A DNA stretch of 64,000 bases from UBA5614 sp963667535 (GCA_963667535.2 CAXXDU010000002.1:868001-932000); one strand, 5' to 3'; counted from the first letter of the stretch, positions 42,154 through 51,744 are shown. Numbers and translations are program-made. The notes: generated from the letters alone by a model not told the origin.

Positions 42154-42981
42154 TCATGGGTGGTGGCTTCGTAACAAGCCTTTATTTTTTAACCTCAATG
42201 TTGACATCCAATGTAAAGGTGAGAAGTCTAAGTATAAAACTCCTGTATTACTACTTCTCATATATGGGAAAGTAAAAAGAGTATCATGAACTACTTGTCC
42301 ATAAATGGTAAGGCCATCTTTGTTTAGGTTAACTTTTATGGATTTGTTGGTTCTATTTCGAATGTATTTATCAAGTTTCAGCTCAGAGATAGAATTCAAA
42401 TCGTCCCAGTTATACTTAGTGAAATATGCATGTTGTATTTTGAATCTGAAACAGTTCATTGTCCATATTAAACGTGTATAGAATTCTTTATCGAGCACAA
42501 GATGTATATTTTGAGTTTCTTTAGGGTCTAGTTTTACTACTGTAGGATAATTATTGTACATTGGATGTACCTCACCAAAACGGTTCTGTACCACCTTTTT
42601 GAATGAAGGAAAACGTGGTTCATAATAAATACTGTTTAATTCATCAGTTGATGGAATCCAATATTGTTCATATGAATATCTGCTTTTTAATCCATGCACA
42701 TACCAATCAGAAACTAAAACATATACTGGCTGTTCTGATACATTTGTCACGGTATAATAGATATTGAAAGAATCATGATATTTAGTTTTAATATTCGTTA
42801 TGCTTATTGACTCATCAATAATGTCATAATCATGTAGATAGTAAAAACCACCTTTCATTCTATGAGTATCTTTCATTGACTTATCTTTACATGATAACAA
42901 TACAAGACAGCAAAAAAAGACGAATGATGTTACAGTTAAGTATTGGCACCATAAACCTATACATTGGTTACTTAGCTTCAT
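42154..42981 (-). CDS. Putative lipoprotein of unknown function
   Basis: A 275-residue protein. The signal ends in lipobox LLSC (near residue 31). The body is rich in Tyr, Trp and polar residues with beta-strand pattern; a segment resembling DUF-type beta-sandwich domains (FNIYYTVTNVSEQPVYVLV) may be a CARDB- or transglutaminase-like fold, but no family is assigned. It lies just downstream of the ComM-like gene with six bases between them and may be co-transcribed. Confidence 0.6.
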   Translation of the reverse strand: MKLSNQCIGLWCQYLTVTSFVFFCCLVLLSCKDKSMKDTHRMKGGFYYLHDYDIIDESISITNIKTKYHDSFNIYYTVTNVSEQPVYVLVSDWYVHGLKSRYSYEQYWIPSTDELNSIYYEPRFPSFKKVVQNRFGEVHPMYNNYPTVVKLDPKETQNIHLVLDKEFYTRLIWTMNCFRFKIQHAYFTKYNWDDLNSISELKLDKYIRNRTNKSIKVNLNKDGLTIYGQVVHDTLFTFPYMRSSNTGVLYLDFSPLHWMSTLRLKNKGLLRSHHP

Positions 42982-42987
42982 TCTAGT

Positions 42988-44529
42988 TTATTCCCAAAAC
43001 TTCCTGTCTAATGTCCTGTACTGGATTGCTTCGCTGACGTGCTCGGGTTTGATATCATCACTGCCTTCGAGGTCGGCAATAGTGCGGCTTACTTTGAGGA
43101 TTCTATCAAAGACACGGGCGGAATATCCCATGTGATCTATGGCGTTTTGCAGCAGGGAATGGCTGTCCTGGGTTAATTGGCAGTGTTTCTTGGAGACTTT
43201 AGAGCTCATCTGGGCATTGCAGAATATCTTATCTGTCTTGAAGCGAGCTCTTTGGATAGCACGGGCATTATTTACCCGTTTACGTATTTCAGCGGATGTT
43301 TCACCGGTAGGCAATGAACTCAAGTCTGCATAGGTAACAGCCGGAACTTCCACGTGGATATCGATTCTGTCTAAGAGTGGTCCTGAGATACGGGTTCTGT
43401 AGCGCAGGATATTGCCCCAGGCGCAGTTGCAGGCATGATTGGGGATATTGCTGCCATAATATCCGCAGGGACAGGGGTTCATGGACGCAATCAGGTTAAA
43501 TTCAGCCGGAAAGGAAAGACTCTGCGTAGCTCTTGATATTGTAACAACTCCATCTTCTAAAGGTTGACGCAGTACTTCCAGTACAGCCCGTTTAAATTCA
43601 GGCAATTCATCCAGAAAGAGTACACCTCTATGCGATAAAGATACTTCACCCGGCTTGGGGAAAGTGCCGCCTCCGATTAAAGCAATGTCCGATATCGTGT
43701 GATGTGGTGCTCTGAACGGTCTGGTTGTAAGAATACCGTTTACGAAATTAGCAGAATGACCAGAGACAGAGTGAATCTTAGTCGCTTCCAGAGCTTCTTC
43801 CAAAGTTAGCTCAGGCAGAATAGTGGGCACGCGTCTTGCCAGCATGGTCTTGCCACTGCCGGGAGGTCCTATCATCAGGATATTGTGTCCACCTGCTGCT
43901 GCCACTTCCAGAGCACGTTTAACCTGGAACTGTCCTCTTACATCAACCATATCCACGGGGAAATCATTCAGCACGGAAAAGATACTTTCTCTATCAACTG
44001 TTTTGGGTGGAATGATAGCTTTGCCCATCAGGTAATTGGCTGTTTCACGCAGAGATGTAACGGGTATGACTTTCAAGCCTTCGATAATTGCAGCTTCTTC
44101 CGCATTTTCATAAGGCACAATCAACGCATCCAGATTATCTTTCTTAGCTTCCAGAGCAATGGGCAGCACACCTTTTACGGGGCGGACGTTACCATCCAGA
44201 GAAAGCTCACCAACTATGCCTATTCTGTCTAATTGGTCTTTGGGAATTTCTTTCAAAGCCTGCAATATAGCAATGGCAATGGGTAAATCCAGAGAAGCGC
44301 TTTCTTTCTTTAAATCAGCGGGAGCCAGATTAATCGTATATTTCTTATTGGGGGTATCCCAGCCGGAGTTTTTTATAGCTGCCATCACACGGTGACTGCT
44401 TTCTTTGACAGAACCTGTGGGCAAGCCAACCATAATCAGCATCCACATGCCATTAGTTGTATCGCATTCAATAGATATAGGTCTGGCGTCAATACCGACA
44501 GTAGTATAAGAGAGTGCATTTCCGAGCAT
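42988..44529 (-). CDS. YifB/ComM family Mg-chelatase-like ATPase
   Basis: A 513-residue ATPase. The N-terminal lon-protease-like domain reads GLPTGSVKESSHRVMAAIKNSGW and KKYTINLAPADLKKE, the AAA core has Walker A GPPGSGKT (221-228), FLDELPEF, and a Cys cluster (NPCPCGYYG...ACNC) that probably binds zinc. Relatives (ComM) are helicases promoting branch migration during natural transformation. Complete length. No other competence gene is next to it. Confidence 0.9.
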   Translation of the reverse strand: MLGNALSYTTVGIDARPISIECDTTNGMWMLIMVGLPTGSVKESSHRVMAAIKNSGWDTPNKKYTINLAPADLKKESASLDLPIAIAILQALKEIPKDQLDRIGIVGELSLDGNVRPVKGVLPIALEAKKDNLDALIVPYENAEEAAIIEGLKVIPVTSLRETANYLMGKAIIPPKTVDRESIFSVLNDFPVDMVDVRGQFQVKRALEVAAAGGHNILMIGPPGSGKTMLARRVPTILPELTLEEALEATKIHSVSGHSANFVNGILTTRPFRAPHHTISDIALIGGGTFPKPGEVSLSHRGVLFLDELPEFKRAVLEVLRQPLEDGVVTISRATQSLSFPAEFNLIASMNPCPCGYYGSNIPNHACNCAWGNILRYRTRISGPLLDRIDIHVEVPAVTYADLSSLPTGETSAEIRKRVNNARAIQRARFKTDKIFCNAQMSSKVSKKHCQLTQDSHSLLQNAIDHMGYSARVFDRILKVSRTIADLEGSDDIKPEHVSEAIQYRTLDRKFWE

Positions 44530-44581
44530 ATTTGCCTCGTACTAAATCATAATTTAATAAGAGTGCAAATTATCGTATGCT

Positions 44582-46222
44582 TTATTTTGTGGCAAGTACA
44601 ACCGTTAGTTGTTTCTTAAAAAAGTACTTATTGCTGCTGTCTTTAGCTTCTGTGAGCAGGACGTAAATCCCTCTTGGAAAGGCTTTACCATGATTATCTT
44701 TGCCATTCCAGACTATCTCTCCTGTGCTGCCGATTTCTATGCCGGAGGCGATGGTATGTCTTTTGATTCCATCCAAATCATAGACACAGCAATTGATGGA
44801 ATTGCTGTTATCGCGAAACTTATATTGCAGATGCATGCTTTCATTACTGAGAGGATTGAAGGGACTGCCAATCAGCTTGACATGCCCTGTTTCCAGAGAA
44901 GAGGGAGGAGGAGCCACGCTATTAGACTGACCCGGTGTGCCTTTGGCGTCAGCGTAACAGTAATGCCAGCAGATGGTGCTATCCGCATTGATTTGCCGTT
45001 CCAGAGAATAGTCTTTTTTATTAGCATTCCCGATGTAAGACATGGAGTCTATGACTGTGCCGTTATCATCCAGGAGAATTATACTGTCACCTTCATTATT
45101 CAAAGCCGGCAGAGAACTTACTTCAATGATGCTTCCGCCCGGACAATCGGGATACTTTTCCATTAGTAAATCCTGGTCACGGCACACTACGAGATATTGT
45201 GGGCAAAGAGATGGCAGTGTTATCTGCACGGAGTTATCTGCTGCATCCATAATGGTCAGTACGTTATTAGCACAGACTATGGGCGGAATATACAGCTCAA
45301 TCCATTCCTGATTACCCGTCGCTGGATTATAGAGGATTTCATTGATGCCCAAAGTAAGTTGCTGCAATTCACCCAATTGCATAGTCCAGATATTATCAGC
45401 AAGGTTGATATCATTGAAAAGCATAAGCTCTATGGATAAAGTTCCGATTGATTGAGGTGTAATATTGATTGGCGTGGTAAAGGGAATACTTGCACCTGAA
45501 GCAATGGGCTGAATATCAAATGATTGCAGTATTTGTCCGTTTAGTACAACATCCAGAAAGATGGAGAGGGTGTCATCATCAGCCTGAGATTGATTAAAAA
45601 TATCTGTGTTCAGAGTATAGATATCGTTTGCATAAATGACTTCTGTTCCAACCAAAGCATAATCAATAGCAACATGATTGGGATATCCTGGTGTGGGGTA
45701 GGCCTCTGCCATGAAGTCTGTCTCGCAATTACCAGTATCCAAACCGTCCACTCTTCTTGCCAGAGAACTTCCTGCAAAAACGTCAGGAGCAAAGTGACTG
45801 CCGATATTTCCATAGTCATCAGTCAAATTGCTTGCATTGGGATTATCATAAAGCACAGTATCGGTATAGAATCCATCCGGCGAGACATATCGAACTCCAT
45901 CTGTACCTGTATCTCCATTTTGCATGGCAAGAGTAGTTGTAAAAACTGCCTGTGTGATATTTTGTTCACCGATTAGCACAAATCTGTGTGCCCTCAGGAT
46001 ATAATGCGGGAATGTGTATGCTGTGGTAAAGGTCGTGCCGGCAATCTGGATTTTTGCACCTTCCAGATCAATATCTGTGTCACCGTTGTTATACAGCTCC
46101 AGCCATTCTAAACCTGTATCTGTACCGATTGGGTCATAGAGCAATTCATTGATAACAACGTTGGAATAAAGACAGCTCAATATCTCAATAAGCATTATGG
46201 CAATAATGAATGGTTTAACCAT
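44582..46222 (-). CDS. Secreted lamin-tail-domain protein with FlgD-like C-terminus
   Basis: A 546-residue exported protein with a signal peptide (about residues 3-20). Two lamin-tail (LTD) domains open with INELLYDPIG....EWLELYN (about 24) and INEILYNPATGNQEWIELY (about 290). Between them is a region of beta sandwiches, and the last 90 residues form a FlgD-Ig-like domain (YKFRDNSNSINCCVYDLDG ... GRIVW-like GEIVWNGKDNHGKAFPRGIYVL), the sort often found at the end of exported proteins in this group. GAGGT lies before the ATG, and an imperfect palindrome AATGGTT-T-AACCATT covers the start codon. Confidence 0.82.
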   Translation of the reverse strand: MVKPFIIAIMLIEILSCLYSNVVINELLYDPIGTDTGLEWLELYNNGDTDIDLEGAKIQIAGTTFTTAYTFPHYILRAHRFVLIGEQNITQAVFTTTLAMQNGDTGTDGVRYVSPDGFYTDTVLYDNPNASNLTDDYGNIGSHFAPDVFAGSSLARRVDGLDTGNCETDFMAEAYPTPGYPNHVAIDYALVGTEVIYANDIYTLNTDIFNQSQADDDTLSIFLDVVLNGQILQSFDIQPIASGASIPFTTPINITPQSIGTLSIELMLFNDINLADNIWTMQLGELQQLTLGINEILYNPATGNQEWIELYIPPIVCANNVLTIMDAADNSVQITLPSLCPQYLVVCRDQDLLMEKYPDCPGGSIIEVSSLPALNNEGDSIILLDDNGTVIDSMSYIGNANKKDYSLERQINADSTICWHYCYADAKGTPGQSNSVAPPPSSLETGHVKLIGSPFNPLSNESMHLQYKFRDNSNSINCCVYDLDGIKRHTIASGIEIGSTGEIVWNGKDNHGKAFPRGIYVLLTEAKDSSNKYFFKKQLTVVLATK

Positions 46223-46240
46223 TAATACCTCATGTCTTTG

Positions 46241-46754
46241 AACAGCTTTGGAAAGCTATTCTACCGGTAGCGTAGGATTCCAATCCTGCGCATGAAAACA
46301 TTTACGCACATATTCAACATTACTTTGAACAGCTTTGGAAAGCTATTCTACTCAGTAGCGTAGGATTCCAATCCTGCGCATGAAAACATTTACGCACATA
46401 TTCAACATTACTTTGAACAGCTTTGGAAAGCTATTCTACTCAGTAGCGTAGGATTCCATCCTGCGCATGAAAACATTTACGCACATATTCAACATTACTT
46501 TGAACAGCTTTGGAAAGCTATTCTACTCAGTAGCGTAGGATTCCATCCTGCGCATGAAAACATTTACGCACATATTCAACATTACTTTGAACAGCTTTGG
46601 AAAGCTATTCTACTCAGTAGCGTAGGATTCCAATCCTGCGCAAAAGCATCTCTTATAGACCTTGTTATTGGGGGATACTTACTAATCCAGAATCTATGTT
46701 GAACAGCTTTGGAAAGCTATTCTACCAAGTAGCGTAGGATTCCAATCCTGCGCA
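46241..46754. repeat. BIME array downstream of RAYT 2
   Basis: Five tandem units begin at 46241, 46328, 46416, 46503 and 46590 (87-88 bp each), and a sixth BIME lies at 46702-46754. Each holds a reversed REP B and a forward REP A with GTAG feet facing over 2-3 bases. Two units lost one A in the REP A right arm (GGATTCCATCC). Spacers (GAAAACATTTACGCACATATTC) are the reverse complement of those in the 3.3 kb array, allowing for point changes. Confidence 0.92.
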
Positions 46755-46788
46755 AACGAAATCCAGCCATATAGAAATACAAGTAATG

Positions 46789-47448
46789 TTATCTCGGCTT
46801 ATATTCATCTTTTATCCAGGTTGATTTCCATTCGTTCCACTGCTCAACTAATCCTGCTTCCACTGGGTTATTGATTACATATTCCATAACTTTATATAAC
46901 TCATTTTCATCTTTTATCAGGTGATCATAAGACTCTGCCTGCCACAGACTACCTTGCAAATTCAGAGTTTTATTTATTTTTGTTGCTGAGTATCTTTTCC
47001 ATGAATAGGTAATTTTTGACAATGGAAAAACATCACCATCCGGTTTTTGCTTGGGACAGATTACAACGTGAACATGATTAGGCATTATGCAATATGCGAT
47101 AAGCTCATATCGGTCATCATCATGAAAATGCAGAGCATCAGAAACATGCGTGGCAGCCTCATGATTTGAAAGCACTTTGGGAGTTTCTTGGGATTTAGCT
47201 ATCAAAATATCAAACCAATGGAAGTGCTTTACATCTTTCTTCTTTAACTCTGCTGATTTGTCTTTATCATCAAGTGCATCGTATGTTTTTTGCCACTCAA
47301 TTTTTCTTTTGGTTAATTCATCTATTATGGACTGAGGTAAGGTAAATTTGAGGCGAAAAGTAATAAACACCGGCTTATGGATATCGAAGAGGTGAGGAAG
47401 ATTTCTTGAGTAATAATATTTTGTGTCTTTATCTGATATAGTATTCAT
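46789..47448 (-). CDS. REP-associated tyrosine transposase (RAYT), copy 2
   Basis: A 219-residue TnpA_REP-family protein. HUH motif NHVHVV at 124-129 after AYCIMP, followed by SWKRYSATKINKTL, GSLWQAESYDHLIKDE and Tyr190 in YVINNPVEAGL. Complete and without frameshift. Its coding strand is opposite to the flanking lamin-tail gene orientation only in register; BIMEs lie at both ends (46241-46754 and 47483-47716). It is clearly related to copy 1 but has diverged, in keeping with a different repeat family. Confidence 0.92.
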   Translation of the reverse strand: MNTISDKDTKYYYSRNLPHLFDIHKPVFITFRLKFTLPQSIIDELTKRKIEWQKTYDALDDKDKSAELKKKDVKHFHWFDILIAKSQETPKVLSNHEAATHVSDALHFHDDDRYELIAYCIMPNHVHVVICPKQKPDGDVFPLSKITYSWKRYSATKINKTLNLQGSLWQAESYDHLIKDENELYKVMEYVINNPVEAGLVEQWNEWKSTWIKDEYKPR

Positions 47449-47482
47449 AGTAGTTCCGACAATTACTTTAGTTATCTCTTTG

Positions 47483-47716
47483 AACAGCTTTGGAAAGCTA
47501 TTCTACCAGTAGCGTAGGATTCCAATCCTGCGCATGAAAACATTTACGCACATATTCGACATGTCTTTGAACAGCATTGGAAAGCTATTCTACCTTGTAG
47601 CGTAGGATTCCAATCCTGCGCATGAAAACATTTACGCACATATTCGACATGTCTTTGAACAGCATTGGCATGCTATTCTACTTTTTCACCCAGTCTTAAA
47701 CAGCATTGGAATGCTA
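47483..47716. repeat. BIMEs upstream of RAYT 2, with compensatory variants
   Basis: Full BIMEs lie at 47483-47534 and 47570-47622 and reversed REP B remnants at 47658-47681 and 47699-47716. The stem bases change together: AGCTTT/AAAGCT becomes AGCATT/AATGCT in the last copy, while the 47570 copy has only the left change. The 47658 copy has AGCAT/ATGCT. Such paired changes support selection or mechanism acting on the hairpin. Confidence 0.88.
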
Positions 47717-47723
47717 CACGACT

Positions 47724-50234
47724 TTACTGTCCGTTGGTCAGTTCGATATGTACCGGTTTAATCTTCCAGATTTCTTCGGCATATTGGATGATAGTGCGGT
47801 CTGAAGAAAATTTACCCATTCTGGCAACGTTGATTATGGCTTTTCTGGTCCATTCTTCCGGAGTTTTGTATAGTTCATCCACTTTATCCTGAGTATCCAT
47901 ATAGGCTCTGAAATCAGCTAAAAGACAAAAAGTATCTCCATCTTGCAGCAGGGATTTTACTATTGGTTCAAAGATACCCGGCTCATCTTTACTGAAGTAA
48001 TTTACCGCAATCATATCAATAACCAGCTTGAGTTCAGGGTCTTTGTGGTAGTATTCGTATGGATTGTAACCTTTTTGCTTGAGAGCAACCACTTCTTCAG
48101 ATTTCAAGCCAAAGATAAACATATTCTCCTCGCCGATTTCTTCTGCCATTTCCACATTGGCACCATCTAAAGTTCCGATAGTTAAAGCTCCATTCAGAGC
48201 AAACTTCATACAGCCTGTACCGCTTGCTTCATAACCGGCAGTGGAGATTTGTTCGGATAAATCAGCGGCAGGGATAATCTTTTCTGCCAGAGACACAGAG
48301 TAATTGGGCAGGAAAACAACCTTGAGCCTGTCATGCACATCAATATCTTTATTGATAATTTCACCGATGTTGTTAATCAGTTTGATGATTCTTTTCGCCA
48401 GGAAATAACCGGGAGCTGCTTTTCCGGCAAAGATATAAGTACGCGGAACAAAGCTGCCTTCCGGATTGGCTTTGATTCTATTATAGCGCGCTATAATCTG
48501 TAAAACATTGAGTAATTGCCGTTTGTATTCGTGCATACGCTTTACGTGTATATCAAACAAAGACTCGGGATTGGTGCGGATTCCCGTCTCTTTAAAGATA
48601 TACTTTGAGAGTCTTTTTTTATTGACCCATTTGATTTCAGCGAAGTTCGTCAGAAACTGGTTATCATCAACGTACTTTTCGACCCCTTTAATCTGAAACA
48701 AATCTACCAGCCAGCTATCGCCAATGTGTTCTGAAATGAGGCTTGCCAGGAAGGGATTACATTCCTTAAGCCACAATCTGGGGGTGATACCGTTGGTCTT
48801 ATTCTGGAACTTATCAGGATACATTTCATGAAAATCAGGAAAGACGTCTTCTATCAGAATTTTGGTATGAAGCTCTGCCACACCGTTGACAGCATGACTT
48901 CCCACTATACTGAGCTGTGCCATACGGATATTTTTTTCATAACCCTCATCTATGACAGACATATTGCGCATTTTATTGATATTGCCGGGATAAAGTCTGG
49001 TAACTTCTGCCATAACGTGATTGTTTATTTGATAAATCAGCATCAGGTGTCGCGGCAAGAGTTCTTCAAAGATTGCCACAGACCAGCGTTCCAGCGCTTC
49101 CGGCATCACAGTGTGATTGGTGTAGGCAAAGGTCTTGCGGGTAATATCCCAGGCAGTTTCAAAATTTAGCTGCTCTTCATCAATCAGGATGCGCATCATT
49201 TCGGGAATTGCTATAGCAGGATGAGTATCGTTTAACTGAATGGCTATCGTATCCGGTAAATCTATAAAGTTGTCATTATCCCTTTTCCAGTCGGCAAAGA
49301 TATTCTGCAAGGTGGCAGAAACAAAGAAATATTCTTGCTTGAGCCGGAGGATTTTGCCCAGATGCTGATTATCATTGGGATAAAGAACTTTGGATATGTT
49401 TTCCGAACCGTTCTTGCGTTCTACTGCTTTTACATAGTCACCGCTATTGAAATAATCAAAATCAAATTCATCCGTTGCCGTAGCCTGCCAAAGCCGGAGG
49501 TTATTCACAGTATTCGCCCTGTAGCCGGGTATCGGGATATCCCAGGCAACTGCCATCACGTCTTCCGTATCAACCCAATGGTGGATATATCTGCCGTCAG
49601 ATTGCTCTTCAGACAGGACTTTTCCACCAAAACGAACTCTAAAGCTGATTTCCGGTCTCTTGATTTCCCAGGGACAGCCTTTCTTGCGCCAGTGGTCAGG
49701 CTCTTCCACCTGATAACCTTGCTGAATAAGCTGTTTAAAGATACCAAAGTCATAACGGATACCAAACCCAAAAGCAGGATATTCCTGCGTGGCGAGTGAA
49801 TCCATGAAACAAGCTGCCAATCTGCCCAGACCACCATTACCCAGTCCCATATCCGGTTCCAGATCTGCAATGTCCTCCAGAGAGTAATTCATCTCCTTGA
49901 GCATATCATAGCAGTTATCATACTGGTCCAGATTAATCAGGGCATTGCCCAACAGTCTGCCAATCAGGAATTCCATGGAGAGATAATAAACCTTTTTTAC
50001 ATTGCGTTTACGGTATTCATACTGGGTACGCAGCCAGCGTTCTATCAGCCTGTCTCTCAGCGATAATGACAGCGCATAATAGATATCCCAATCTTTGACA
50101 GTGGTGGTATCTTTGATTAGAGAATATTCGAGATGACTTAGGAAAAGGGACTTCAGGTCGTTCTTCCCGTTTTCAGCTTTATCAGTGAAGAATATACTTT
50201 TGTAGTCATTCTTCTGTATGTAGCCTTCTTTCAT
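47724..50234 (-). CDS. glgP: Glycogen (alpha-glucan) phosphorylase
   Basis: An 836-residue enzyme that releases glucose 1-phosphate from glycogen or starch in the cytosol. The whole length matches the GlgP family: YYLSMEFLIGRLLGNAL, DLEPDMGLGNGGLGRLAACFMDS, IAIQLNDTHPAIAIPEMMRIL, RMHEYKRQLLNVL and the PLP site with Lys677. The PLP motif reads EASGTGCMKFALNGA; position 675, normally Asn, is Cys here. AAGGA precedes the ATG. BIMEs end a few bases after the stop codon. Confidence 0.93.
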   Translation of the reverse strand: MKEGYIQKNDYKSIFFTDKAENGKNDLKSLFLSHLEYSLIKDTTTVKDWDIYYALSLSLRDRLIERWLRTQYEYRKRNVKKVYYLSMEFLIGRLLGNALINLDQYDNCYDMLKEMNYSLEDIADLEPDMGLGNGGLGRLAACFMDSLATQEYPAFGFGIRYDFGIFKQLIQQGYQVEEPDHWRKKGCPWEIKRPEISFRVRFGGKVLSEEQSDGRYIHHWVDTEDVMAVAWDIPIPGYRANTVNNLRLWQATATDEFDFDYFNSGDYVKAVERKNGSENISKVLYPNDNQHLGKILRLKQEYFFVSATLQNIFADWKRDNDNFIDLPDTIAIQLNDTHPAIAIPEMMRILIDEEQLNFETAWDITRKTFAYTNHTVMPEALERWSVAIFEELLPRHLMLIYQINNHVMAEVTRLYPGNINKMRNMSVIDEGYEKNIRMAQLSIVGSHAVNGVAELHTKILIEDVFPDFHEMYPDKFQNKTNGITPRLWLKECNPFLASLISEHIGDSWLVDLFQIKGVEKYVDDNQFLTNFAEIKWVNKKRLSKYIFKETGIRTNPESLFDIHVKRMHEYKRQLLNVLQIIARYNRIKANPEGSFVPRTYIFAGKAAPGYFLAKRIIKLINNIGEIINKDIDVHDRLKVVFLPNYSVSLAEKIIPAADLSEQISTAGYEASGTGCMKFALNGALTIGTLDGANVEMAEEIGEENMFIFGLKSEEVVALKQKGYNPYEYYHKDPELKLVIDMIAVNYFSKDEPGIFEPIVKSLLQDGDTFCLLADFRAYMDTQDKVDELYKTPEEWTRKAIINVARMGKFSSDRTIIQYAEEIWKIKPVHIELTNGQ

Positions 50235-50374
50235 TTATAATCCTTAAGTTTTTGTATAACTTCTTGTTCTGTAGTTTTCTTTCACTGCATAAGTATGCAA
50301 TTTTATAACCTTATTCATGAGTTTGTGTATTCAGTCAATAGCAAAATTACTTGAGTCTGTTGTTCTGCTGGTGA

Positions 50375-51439
50375 TTAGGGCAGATAAATCAGGTATTGTT
50401 TGTATATTATAATAATTGCAATGATGAGCAGCCAGGAGAAGATGATAACGCCTACTCCACCGGCACCGGAAGTCCAGAGCGATAATCCGCCCCAGATGCG
50501 GGAAGGCAGATGATGTTTGAGCACACAGACAGGTCTGGCACGCCAGGTGCGTACGTATTGTCCCGCTTTATCAGGTTGAATCAGACAGTATTCAAACCAC
50601 TGTGCATAACTGTGGTCGCGCCAATGCTCAATCGCTTTCCAGGGAAAACCAATCCCATGAGTAATCGCAACTCCGTCATTGCCAATCTTCTTTCTCAGGT
50701 GATGGGGTAGAGTAGAGGAATTACGGCAGGGAAACAAAGTTACCCTGGCAACAATGATGGCATGGTCATCTCCGGAAGCATAATGCTCCGCTGTCTTTTT
50801 ATAAAAGCCAAAATATATACCACTGCCGGCATAATCTCCACCTCCCACATACCATCTGCCTTCTGTGGCAATATTGGTGGCAATGCCTTTAAACGAAGTG
50901 CCGTGATACATAGTATACGTCGGAAAAACCACATCCACACCCGTCATCAGGATGCCTTCGAGCAACGATAATCCGTTCCGTGAAAACACATTCCAGAGCC
51001 GCTTGGGAAAGCCTAATGTCCAGCTTCCGATATACTGCAAACCTTTCAGGTTACGGTATCTTTCGCGCTTGGGTTGAATCAGTTCGGCAATGCTGTCACA
51101 AAAGATGACAGTCCAGTACAGAATGATATTAAAATAGATGGCATTGATTATGCGGATGGGAGTAAGCGCAATATGCATGGCAATCCACCAGACAGGGGTA
51201 ATCAGACTGAGCATCAGCAGATTAAAGCTGAGATGGGCTGTGCCAAGCCTGGGATGACGCCAGTAATCCCGAATGGGATTGTATAATATCCATTGAATCC
51301 AGTTGAGAAAGAAGAAGGGATAACGCAACAGCCAGACAATATTCCTCAGCAAATAGACAGCTATCAACAATGCCACAACTCCCACGACGGAGTAGATCAG
51401 ATAATAGCCCGATTGCTCAAGTATCTGTAACCAATTCAT
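50375..51439 (-). CDS. Membrane protein with PARP-like ADP-ribosyltransferase domain
   Basis: A 354-residue protein. N-terminal hydrophobic segments (about 12-31, 68-92, 98-121) and a C-terminal one (about 328-350) would anchor it in the membrane. Between them, residues 175-305 read like a PARP-type catalytic fold: YHGTS (His179), GSGIYF....AEHY (Tyr209) and WFEYCLIQ (Glu283), giving the H-Y-E triad in the usual order and spacing. The predicted activity is NAD-dependent ADP-ribosylation; the target is unknown. It does not resemble a phage or toxin gene neighbourhood; it lies upstream of glgP on the same strand. No start alternatives with a better ribosome binding site were seen. Confidence 0.65.
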   Translation of the reverse strand: MNWLQILEQSGYYLIYSVVGVVALLIAVYLLRNIVWLLRYPFFFLNWIQWILYNPIRDYWRHPRLGTAHLSFNLLMLSLITPVWWIAMHIALTPIRIINAIYFNIILYWTVIFCDSIAELIQPKRERYRNLKGLQYIGSWTLGFPKRLWNVFSRNGLSLLEGILMTGVDVVFPTYTMYHGTSFKGIATNIATEGRWYVGGGDYAGSGIYFGFYKKTAEHYASGDDHAIIVARVTLFPCRNSSTLPHHLRKKIGNDGVAITHGIGFPWKAIEHWRDHSYAQWFEYCLIQPDKAGQYVRTWRARPVCVLKHHLPSRIWGGLSLWTSGAGGVGVIIFSWLLIIAIIIIYKQYLIYLP

Positions 51440-51590
51440 CTATGATTTTATCCCATTATTTAATAAAAGTAATCTATTGGCAGAAATGAGATATTGTCAA
51501 TCAAATAAGCACTTTGGGAGGTAACACCGACTTTAGCCGGCAAGTTGTCGAACGAAGCAGCAAGGCAGGTCCCTACGACCTAGTTCATTC

Positions 51591-51728
51591 GTAGAATAGC
51601 ATTCCAATACTGTTTGAAATTGTAGGATAACCGCCCCCGGTTGTCCAAACGAAATGACAACCTGCACAGCAATCTTTAGTCACCTGAGGATAGGTAACCA
51701 ACTTTGTAGGATAGCTTTCCAAAGCGTC
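51591..51728. repeat. Degenerate REP cluster
   Basis: Three GTAG-footed hairpins lie here: a worn REP B at 51591-51614 (AGCATT/AATACT), a new variant at 51622-51645 (GATAACCG/CGGTTGTC, loop CCCC), and GATAGCTTT with AAAGC-GTC at 51706-51727. The second and third carry GAT/GTC at the base of the stem in place of AAT/GTT, keeping the T.G wobble at pair 3. The gap from 51440 to 52144 contains no gene. Confidence 0.65.
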
Positions 51729-51744
51729 ATTAACCCTCCCCGCC

